A model generated the notes under the pieces. It was not told the DNA's origin and searched no databases. It saw only the letters and a program-made list of their open reading frames with translations. This document shows positions 1-9,800 of a stretch of 22,389 nucleotides of DNA, piece after piece (position 1 is the stretch's first letter; every line of letters begins with the position of its first letter). A program made the position numbers and the translations under genes. This DNA comes from Gymnopus androsaceus JB14 (lineage: Eukaryota; Basidiomycota; Agaricomycetes; Agaricales; Omphalotaceae). Where the stretch lies: contig ML770056.1 in NCBI GenBank assembly GCA_009733575.1, positions 1 through 22,389 of the forward strand. Reading direction: 5' to 3'.

Positions 1-754
1 CAAAGACAGTGCTTGGGGCTCATCCACTAAGAACTTTAAATTGGATTCCAATTGGACTCAGCCATTGCTATAATGTAAGGATAGATGTTCTTCATTGTAT
101 GACATTACTGATTCTTTGTAGTTTTGAGCCTGGCATTCTTTATCCCCTTGCCCTAATTGGCCCAGTGGCAGCTGAAGTAAATGAGTCAAACATGCCCAGC
201 ATATATCCATTCCTCATGCAAGTTGTGGTAGGAAGCTACATTTTTCAATTCATAGTATTGTAATAACTGTTCTTTCTTTGTAGGCAATTGCACTGACACT
301 TATCATTTTCCACAGTTCTGGGACTAAGCATTGAGCAGCAAGACACCTTGGAACCTGATGAAGATACAAATGTGGCTGTGACAAGGCTGTGATGCACACT
401 TTCTCTGGTGACAAGACTAGAAAAACCTCATCTCACCTCAGCACTTTTGGCAGTGAATTCTCTATTCTGTTAAACCCAACAAGAGTAATGCATGATCAAT
501 TATTCTTCCAGCTTGGGCCATTCTTGGGAGGTCATGTATAACCAAGCCCACAATGTTTGCACTGTGCAACAGTATGCAGGATGGTATGCCATGTAATGGC
601 TATGGATCAAGTAGTGTTGCTCTACTCAATACATTGGGTTGCATTGATGGTGTCCAGCTCTGCTATATTTGCTTGTCTGTACTCCAGCCCTCTCCTGCCT
701 CTTAGCCTCACATCAGCAAAACCTGGGTGAGCTGGACAGAGCTGGACAGCTCTG
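1..754. other. No recognisable gene; flank of the LINE
   Basis: Open frames here are short and none matches a family I recognise. The only local structure is a 10-bp direct repeat (gctggacaga / gctggacagc, 731-750) immediately before the poly-T tract. I see no tRNA or rRNA. An exon of a gene lying to the left of the window cannot be excluded. Confidence 0.5.
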
Positions 755-772
755 TTTTTTTTTTTTTTTTTT
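755..772 (-). repeat. Poly(A) tail of the LINE (T18 on plus strand)
   Basis: Eighteen consecutive T on the plus strand equal a poly(A) run on the coding strand of the LINE. It lies about 240 nt past the stop of the last LINE reading frame, the expected place for a retrotransposed 3' end. Confidence 0.7.
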
Positions 773-1011
773 GGCAGTATGTGTCATAGACATCAGTAGC
801 TGGCAACTGTATAGGACTAGTGCCAAACAACTGCGTAGTTTGTGAAGGAGAAATCCATTTGGAGAAACCTTCGGAGAAGAGAGTGAAATAAAGCCACCAC
901 TGAGGAAATGCACTCTGTCTGGGCGACATTGCACATAGCTCTTGCTATAGTGTGGGGCTTCAGGCATACCGGACTATGGTTTGTCCACGGTATTTGCATC
1001 CATTTAAGAGA

Positions 1012-3300
1012 TTATGGTGGATGCTGTCTAAAGTTGTTGAGGGGCCCGATACCCACTAAAACCCCGGCTTCATCTATCCAGTCCGAAGGGAGCTTTTGTG
1101 GATCCTTGATTATTGGATTCCATGTCTGGAGCACTTTCTTTTTTGTTAGTGCACTCTTCTTCCACCTTGGTTTGTAGGTAAGGCTCTGGTCCCTTGCTAA
1201 TCTCTGGTTAAGGACCTGGCATAATCTGTTATAAGTTTCCTTGTCAGGAATATCTTCATTTTCACGGTCTATTACAGCCTCACAACGCAGCTTCCAGATC
1301 AAGTGGGCTGATTCAGTAATCAGTATTTTGTAGAGTCTTTTAATCCCAGGTGCTGGTTTACCCTTAGCATCCTTGAATTCAAGGAGATTTGTACCCAGTA
1401 TGATTCCTAGATTAGGCTTCTTCCAGGGGCCATGGTCAGGTGTGTTAGGCCACAGGCTTTTAGCCATTTCCCATATTAGTCTCCTCCAAGATCTATCACA
1501 CTCTAGGAGGATGTGCTCAAGGCTTTCAATCTCATTACAGTGTGCACACATCATCCTTTCCTCACATTCGGGTATGTGTTTCCAAAATTTGCCAACTCAA
1601 TGGGCATCATGCATTGACTTCCACAGGAAGTCCTTTATTCTCCGGGGTAACTCAGGGTCACGGATTGACTTCCATAGGTGCTCTGCCATTGGTGTGACAT
1701 GGTTTTCTGCATGGAGGTCACGTTGAACCTTGCCAACAGTACGCTCTGTGGCTGGATGTGGTTTTGCCTTATTTTTCCCTTTAATTGTCTTATAGGCTAG
1801 GGATTGGGTGATTGTTGAGAGCTTGATGCCCTTGAGGTCAAACTTCACATTGACCTTTAAGATTGGCTCAATAGTGTCAATACCCAGGGAGGCCTGTTCT
1901 GCCAGGCTCATACTTCCTTGGCAAGCATCTGAATTTCCCTTCTTATCCATCTTGCAGAATATAGTGGGTGCTACACGTGCTCTGAGGTGGCTCAGAAGAG
2001 CTTTATACACTCTTGCATCTTTCACATTATGGAAACCTCTGTCATTCCAGCCAGTAAGTTGTTCTGTTATATTTTTGAGTACTTGCTCATTTGCAATAGT
2101 ACATCTCAATACTCTGTTGATAGGAGCATTTAAGACAGCATGTAGGACTGCAATTGCTGCAGCTGTGGGTGCAGATTGCCTTTCATCTTCAGGGACTGCA
2201 ATTGCAGTATTCCAATCATCAAAAGGTGAGTACCATGCTCCACCTCCAGCTCTTGCCTCTGCTGTGCCTGGCTGCTGTGATGTCCCAGTGCACCACACCT
2301 CTACTGTTTGTTCATCCTCTACACGGACTTGAGCATTAGGATGTTCATATGCTTCAATCTCATTATCCAGTTTGGTGAATACACGGAAACCGTCTGATAT
2401 ACGATACATTTCATAATTTGTGTCAAATAGCACATCTCCCTCTTCCAGATTTATCTCATCAAGACAGTGAGCATGTGGGGGAGTCACAAGTGGATTCCAG
2501 TGGTTTTAGAGTTGGTGTAGGTGTTTGGATGCAACCTCAGCACACTTGTGTGGGTTCTTGCAGCCTTTCTGCCGGTCCATCTTGCATGCAGTGCAGTTGC
2601 ACTCTGATGTTGGTAAGTGTTCAGGTAAGTCTAATCTCTTAAGTAGGTTTAGTGCATCACTGACTAGGTGGACACTGTGGTTCTGTCACAGACATTTCTC
2701 CTTAGTATGGTTATTAAGCTGCAGTTTGCTCTTATCTGCACCATGGTGGTACCATAGTGGCATTTGTAATAGCACCCTTCGTGAGAGTTTCAGGGCCTGG
2801 TATTCAGTGCCAAACTTTTTGGCTGTCTTGATCATATTCCTCAGAGATGGCCTTAGCTCCCGTACTGCCAGTTTCCAGGTTTGTAAGAAAGGGTTTTTTC
2901 TTGCATTATCAGGAGCAGTGTCTGTCTTCTGTGGGTGATTACAAATATGAGCTTCACCTAGATTTGACCATGTTGAGCGGGTTGCTGGTTCCAGTTCAAG
3001 GAATGATTTAAACTCCATTATCTGGATTGCTTGATTGCATGCTTGTAGGTCAAACATTCTTTTCCCCCCTTGGGTGATATCAGCAGCCAATGTTTCCTTG
3101 TTTATTGGAGCATTAAGAAATGTGCTCTGGAGCTTTGTTAAGCGTTTTACAATGTGTTCTGGCATTCCATTTGCAGCTGTAAGGTATTGTGTGATTGATC
3201 CCATTGTCAGGTTAATCATATGTCTTTTTGATTCCATTGTAGGATGCATAGCCCAGTCATTCAATTGCCACAATTGCGGCACAAAGTGTGGCCCCGGAGA
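1012..3300 (-). pseudogene. LINE ORF2 3' fragment: RNase H-like and RVT zinc finger
   Basis: One reading frame runs from about 3300 down to 1012, interrupted by only three stops: TGA 2686-2688, TAA 2506-2508 and TGA 1597-1599. In order it contains the post-RT region with QLNDWA and QGGKRMFDLQACNQAI (3282-2700), a cysteine cluster CNCTAC...GCKNPHKC (about 2605-2540), an RNase H-fold region (about 2350-1850) with the family's AVLHAV, W.DRGF.NV and LR.R.APT blocks, and a C-terminal finger ECEERMMCAHC...ESLEHILLEC (1570-1490). The stop at 1597 lies inside a block that would read DAH-stop-VGKFW, where an Arg codon (CGA) would fit. The acidic RNase H residues expected from related elements are absent (see findings). 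The copy is dead. Calling the exact clade (Tad/L1-like) would need an RT domain, which is missing. Confidence 0.8.
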
Positions 3301-3869
3301 CTACCAAGTTGGAAATTACTATCAGTGCGATTTTCCCGGTGAGGGTATTAACAAGGAGTCCCAGGGTCCATGGGAAGGAGACTTGCTTTAAAGGTGTGCG
3401 TGGCGATACTGCATGTATATAAGTACCGCAGATCATTGAGAGTGTCTAAATTTGTATAGAGATCCAATGATGGTATCCACCTTACAACTTTAATTAAACA
3501 GACTCGACTTTGCCGTATTCAGCATAGGCTGCTGATCATTCTCTTTGCTCTAGTCAACTTTTCTCCAGCACGGACTCTTTCCACAGCGAGAATAAAGTTG
3601 GAGAGCTGGGTACTTACTACTTATTGAGAGAGAAAAAAGCCTGCGGAGTGTTTGCGGAGAAATTTACGAGCGCTGTGGGTGGTGGTGGTATGGGAGGAAG
3701 ATCCCGGAATACACGTTTTGCTGATGTAGGGAACATGAATTAGACTGCTTTATGAAAACGGCATTAACTCAACGAGAGCCACTCCATCATTGGGGCCAAT
3801 TTACGCCTGTCTCAAATTTGTGGGAAGTGTGACAACGCCACCATTATCTCTTGAACATCGACTACCAAC
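3301..3869. other. Intergenic: LINE flank and upstream region of the NLR gene
   Basis: No gene is supported here. The stretch joins the truncated LINE to the start codon of the NACHT-WD40 gene and presumably holds its promoter. It contains a TATATAA (3416-3422) far upstream and pyrimidine-rich patches near 3540-3570, but no clear core promoter next to the ATG. Confidence 0.5.
3416..3422 (+). promoter_or_regulatory. Possible TATA element
   Basis: TATATAA, about 450 bp before the proposed NLR start codon. The distance implies a long leader or an upstream intron, so its link to that gene is weak. Confidence 0.15.
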
Positions 3870-6800
3870 ATGTCCTCAACAGTCTTTCCGAATGCTCGAG
3901 ATTTTTGCATACATGATTCAAAGTTCTACAATGTTCAAGGAGATCAGTATAATATTGCTTATCATGGATCTCAACAGATCACGATTTTGGAGGTAAGTCT
4001 ATGAAATAAAACGAGGAAACAAACTAAAACCCAAGTAATCTCTCAGGAAATCAGTACAAAGCTTCCTTACTCGTGGCAGGCATTTTATGATGCTGATCCT
4101 GGCATTGCATACACTCGCAGCCTGTGCAGTCCAGGCACAAGGGAAAAGATTCTCTTAGACATTGTTAAGTGGGCTACCAGCACCAAACCTGATACACTGG
4201 GCTATTGGATGTCTGGTATGGCTGGGACAGGCAAAAGCACAATTGCAATGTCTATTTGTATGAAGCTCAGGGATGAGGGCTTGCTTGCTGGAAGCTTCTT
4301 TTGCTCCTGCCAGATTCCAGAGTGCAGGGATTATCGTTTAATTATTCCTACTCTGGCATATCAGCTGGAAAAATACTCAGGAAGGTTTGCAGCCTCCCTT
4401 ATAGAGGCTTTGCATAAAGACCCTGATCTTCCAAGAAGGAAGCCAGAGCAACAAGTCAAAACACTTTTGATTGAGCCCTGGCAAACTGTCATCAAGGACC
4501 AGAAAATGCTGCATCAGGCACTTCTTATTTTGGATGCTTTGGATGAATGTGACAAAGCTCCACTAGTGCTTAAACCACTCATAGAAGCAATTCAGCACAG
4601 AGAATTGCATGAATTAAAGTTTTTCATGACTAGCCGCCCAGAGCAGGCAATCCAACAGCTTATGGACTCAGGAAATCCAGCACAGACTGCAGAAATTTCA
4701 TACATCAACAAATTTATTCTACATCAATTTGCAGAAAGTCTAGTGCAAGAAGATATATACAATTATCTTAAAGCTGAATTGAATGGGATATGCTCAGCAG
4801 AGGAACAGCTCCAACGGCTCACATTGTTGTCAGGAAAGCTATTCATTTATGCAGCAACTATAGTTAAGCATGTGAAGGGTGTCAAAAGTCTTACAAGACA
4901 ACAAGTAAGATTAGTGTTGGGCACGGGTACGGGTATGGGTATTTGGAATGCACACCGGACCCGCACCCGCCAACACCTTACCCCCACGGTTAGGGGTGTA
5001 AAACCGTACCCGCAATACCGCGGTTATCAGAAACCGTCCTAGACCCGCGGTTTAATACGGTTAAACCGCGGTTATAAGTACTTATGTATTCCGAAATTTT
5101 GTTGAAAAATTTATTCTGTATATAATATGGTCATCAGCCCGTGGTTGAACATCCCTAGCAAAAACTCTAACAACAATGCTAAAGCGAGACCTTTAGTTAC
5201 AAAGACACTGGTCAGTGATAATAGAAAATTTAAGTAGTAGTCTCTTCAAGATCAACAGCCTTACGCTTCCCCTTGCCCATGTTATCATTAATTGCTGCAA
5301 GAACATCTTCATCCCGAATCATATCATGACGAGACCAGCTTCCAAGGCAGAGCAGAATGCGGATCGACCGCCCATTCAACCGGTTGCGTGTGAAATGCAA
5401 AAGATGTCGACCTTGTGAAAAAACACGCTCGACAGCAGTGGAAGTAGCTAATACAGTATTAATACCTAGAACGATCATTGAGCAATGAAATAACATACCT
5501 GGTATAGAAAGGTAGTCCAATGCCATTTGCGAAAGCTTAGGATATAAGCGTCGTTTGTTCCACCACCACTTGAGTGGGTCCTCAACGGCCTCGATGTTGG
5601 TGGTCAAATAGTCGTCAAGTTCATTCCGAATCGCAGTAGAAACAGGCATATTGATGTGAGCGAAAAGATCAAATACACCTGATGATGATGATGCGGAGGA
5701 CGTGCCAGCTGCTGGCTATCAACAAAGAATGAATAAGTTATAACAATACCCAATGTCAACTCCGTGAGCACATACTTTAGGGTCTTCAGGAGCAGGTGCA
5801 TCCATATCAACGTAAGGCTTGAATTCCTCACAGAGGATTTCTTCTGCAGTGTTTATCCAAACCTGATCCCATCCCCGTTTGCGAAAGTACTCCAGTTTAA
5901 AGTTTGGATGAAGCACTACATTGAACATCGTCAGTACTGGTGGAGTTAATACTGATATAGTTAAAGATAGAGAAGACGTACTCATTGCAATCCTGTATAC
6001 ATTTGAATCATCAGTACGTGAGTAGTATTTGTTGAGGGTTGCTTGAGCTAAAGTGAGAGCCGACTTGACTGCAGGATGTAACATTCTTGTCGGAGTTTCA
6101 GTGAAGAAATCGTCAATGACATCCATCATAGGAATAACCTGCGCAATAGTACTGATGTTATCCCTTGAGAAAAGAAGAGTGGCCGACTTGAATATCTGAA
6201 TCAATGGAAAGATGTTAGTACACCAGATTAAAAGATTGATGTTTGCACTTGCCTCCAAAACATGTAATAGATCGTCAACAATATCCCATTGTTTGTCTGA
6301 GAGCTCAAATTTGCGAAGGTTAAGACTCTTGTTGCCAGTGATCTCATCAACAACGGCAGTATACTCACGCGCGACCTTCATCATGTCGTATGTAGAGTTC
6401 CAGCGAGTCGCCACATCACGAGGGAGGAGACGAACATTGAGGCCATGTGTTGTGCAGGCTTCACGCCAAGCAGGGAGAGCAATAGTAGTTGAATGGATTA
6501 TGGCAAAAGAAAGTCCTCGAATCTAATACAGTATGATAATAACTTAATTAGCCAGGTTTATCATAAAAAGAATCATGTCATGCCTTGGAGATGACCGAAC
6601 GGACTTCCTCTGTATCATTTAAAACCCATGCCTTTTCGGATTCATCCAACTTGTCAAATTCATCCATATCATCCTCCTCCTGTTCATCATCATCGCTGTT
6701 GCTATCGTCCGAGTCTGAGACATCTACCAGGTCTGGCAGGTCATCCTCGCCTACATCCGAGTCCGGGTCTACGTTCACCTCCTCCTCCAAGTCAGTCCCA

Positions 6801-9800
6801 TCACCTGTATGTTTCCCAGTCCTACGTTTCTTCTCGACACCGAAGGGTTTGAGAAGGGCCTTTACTGAAAGATTGAGGGTATGGTTGTAGCATCGAACAC
6901 GGTTAGTTGCTTCGAATGTATTATTTGGGTTCTCAGCAAGATTTGAGGTTTGAGTGTCATTTGATGTCGCATTATCACCGGTAAAAGCCAAAACCTAAAT
7001 GGAAAATTAGTTAAGATGGTTAATAGATCGTCCACGTACATACCTTATTCTGTATACCATGTTGAGCCAACATTTCATCAAACTCTCGAGCTAACACCTC
7101 CCCCGTATGTGACTACAACAATGTAAGCTCATTTCGTCTGATGTAAAAATAAAGTATTACCTCTGGAATCTCGAAGATATCTAGAAGGAAGACAAGCGGT
7201 GTACCCTCATGTTGGAGATGCACTGTCCAAGCAGCCATAGCACGATGATTAGGTGAGGTCCATGCATCTGTGGCAAAATTGAGGTGCCCCGGATACTCCT
7301 ATAATGGCATTAGTAGAGCGCAAGCAATGAAAAATTGTGTATACCTGAAGTAGCCTGTTGATACGCTCTTCACAGCGGTTGAAACTAGCTTGAATATCAC
7401 GAGCAATCGTGCGACGAGTAGGAATTTCTGCCTGAGGCCGACCAGCTAGCATGAGCTCACGAAACTTGCGATCTTCAATAATTGAGAGCGAGCGATTGCT
7501 TTCCGTGACCCAGCGCACAAGATTAGCCCTAAAAATATTCATTTGACATGAGTAGGGATGAACATACAGGCCTGAACACACCTTATCTGAGGATTAGTAT
7601 GCGCTCTGTGCGTAACTGAAATAGGTTGCGAGCCTTGTCGACCAAATGCAGCATGTATTGAACCATCGGGACGGGAGTGAGAAGCACCTTTGGTGGCAGC
7701 AGCGACGGCATCTTCACCGAAACAACGTACAGCGTGAGTTCGAAGATTGGAGGTTGAAGACTTGTCGCCTTTGTCCAGATAACGGCGTACAATTCCTTTC
7801 CCTTTACAGCGATGAGCAGCACATTTGAATATGTGATACTTCCGATTATCCTCATAGCCAACCGTGACTTTTGAATCAAAGAATGAATATACAGGAGAGG
7901 TCCAATGAGGTCGCAGAGAATCTACGAAACATATTAACTCAGACGGAGTTGCGGAATCAAGCCAAAAGAAAACTGACCAATCTCTGCTTGTCTCTCTCGG
8001 CTTGAGTAAGAGCCTGAGCTGAACCATTTCCATTGCCATTGCTGTCGCCGTCAGGGATTTCGATCACATCTGCTGAAAGAGTGAGAATAATGCAGAAGAA
8101 AGTAATTATATGCACGTACCAGGAGCTGAAGAGACCTTAGAGGAAGAACGTCTAAGCACTTTTTTAACCTTTCCACTGACATGTTTGATAGCGGTGACAA
8201 CTTTCGAAGCGGTAGAGCGAAGAGAAGAGCGAGCAGATTCGGAGCTTGCAGAAGATGGGGCCTTACGAGCCTTTTTACTGGGACGAGCAGCATGGTCTTT
8301 TGTGGCCATGATTCTGAGCCTAGGAATTCTTTCAGATATATCTTTTATACTGAATTTACCTCCGACTTCTTGTTGCCCGAGTCATCCGATAGTTTGAGGT
8401 ACATGCGGTACTCAGAGGCTACTTGACCAATGGGAATTAACGGAGAAGGGCCCAGAGCAGCGAAACACGTCCGATAATTCCTAAATTGCCAATGTCACCA
8501 GTAGTAGAACAAAAAAGCGGTGGATGGAAGTATTTTGGATGTATTATTGCCAGAATACAGGCTAGGGATACACAAACAAGGAGAGTGGCCACAATACATA
8601 TGTAGCGGATTGAATAACGTGTCTATCGATATCAAGAAGTCCTATGTTTTGGGAAGGTATTAGTTGAGAAATGAGAAGTCTGAGACACATACCTTTTTCC
8701 GAGACCAACGAGACCAACGTACATAGCCTGCCATCACAAACGGACCCAAAAACCATAGTGAATGCCAATACTCTTCAGATATTTTGAGATATTCAGATAT
8801 TCGCAACATGAAAAAAAAGAAGAGCTAATCTCACCGCTAGACCATTAGGTGGATACCCATTACTGTGTAATGCATTGTGCGGAACGCGTCTTCAGTATCT
8901 GTGGCGTAAATGTGTGTTGACGCAATCGATGCGGCGATGTTATTGGCGATTATCGGACGGCGGCCATTGCAGTGTGAAAACAAGAGTTGCCACGTAAGTG
9001 CATGGCATGTCTCAAGCCGAGAAATAAAACCGGCCAGAGAGAACCGCGGTTCCCGCGGGCCGGGTGGCGGTAATCGCGGGTCTGCTGAATGAAGAAACCG
9101 TACCCGTACCCGAGTCACCCGAGAGGTCAACACCGCGGGTGTACCCCCTACCCGTGCCCAACACTAAGTAAGATTGATACACTCACTCAAGCAGGAAAAC
9201 AACCCAGAGGATATCAAACAGCTTTATGCTGGGATTATGAATAATGCAATTTCAGCAGAAGAGCTCTCCGATGAAGAAATGGAAGAAGATTGGATGATTA
9301 TTTATGCAATCATTTCTGCAGGGAAGCCATTGACATGCAATGCTATAGCTGAACTTTTAACAGTTGAAGTGGATCTTGTCACAGATCTTATCAATAGACT
9401 GCAAGCAGTCTGCTACATATCAGATCAAAATAATTGGGTTTTTACCTTTCATGCATCATTCCCAGATTTCATTACTACATTCAAACCACTTGAGAGAGTG
9501 TCCTATAACTTTGCATCCCAGCATTTCAAATTGGCTTTTGGATGTTTTATTGTAATGGACAGACTGAGATTCAACATCTGTAATCTTCCATTATCATTCT
9601 TACCAGACAAGGAAGTGCCCAACTTTCAAGAGAGAGTTGAGGAAAACATAGAAGAAACACTTCAATACTGTTGCCAGTTTTGGAGTTATCACTTTATCAG
9701 ATGTGCAATCCAAGAGAACATTTTAAAAAGATTGCATGAGTTCCTGAAGGAAAAGGGAGTATATTGGATTGAAGCAATGAGTTTACTGGACCTATTGCCA

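Larger units (their letters stand above)
755..3300 (-). mobile_element. 5'-truncated LINE (non-LTR retrotransposon)
   Basis: On the minus strand this holds only the 3' part of a fungal LINE: the segment after the reverse transcriptase, a CxC/CxxC cysteine cluster, an RNase H-like domain, a C-terminal RVT-type zinc finger, a short 3' UTR and a poly(A) tail (T18 at 755-772 on the plus strand). No endonuclease or RT core is present. Homology stops near 3290, where an upstream in-frame stop appears at 3301-3303. Loss of the 5' part together with a 3' poly(A) tail is the usual product of incomplete target-primed reverse transcription. I found no convincing target-site duplication, so both ends are approximate. 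Confidence 0.8.
4912..9166. mobile_element. hAT DNA transposon, complete, 4255 bp
   Basis: The ends are perfect 18-bp inverted repeats, TAGTGTTGGGCACGGGTA at the left and its complement at the right. They are flanked by an 8-bp direct duplication AGTAAGAT (4904-4911 and 9167-9174). The TAG-type terminus and 8-bp duplication are hallmarks of the hAT superfamily. Inside is one minus-strand transposase gene (5230-8309). GC-rich subterminal regions of about 150 bp at each end carry many ACCCG/CGGGT and CCGCGG motifs, plausible transposase-binding sites. The element sits in codon 330 of the NACHT-WD40 gene. No frameshift or stop is needed to read the transposase, so it may be autonomous and young. 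Confidence 0.95.

Noticed and set aside
755..3300. Target-site duplication for the LINE
   Set aside because: Sequence beside the poly-T tract (GGACAGCTCTG) was not found next to the 5' breakpoint. The breakpoint itself is only approximate.
3258..3391. Cys/Gly-rich plus-strand tail CHNCGTKCGPGDYQVGNYYQC that looks like a small domain
   Set aside because: It forms the end of a frame mostly antisense to the LINE, has no start of its own and matches no family I know. The opposite strand also gives a hydrophobic reading, so chance is likely.
6585..6890. Plus-strand Ser-rich open frame
   Set aside because: It is the antisense of the acidic Asp/Glu/Ser linker in transposase exon 7; low complexity keeps several frames open.
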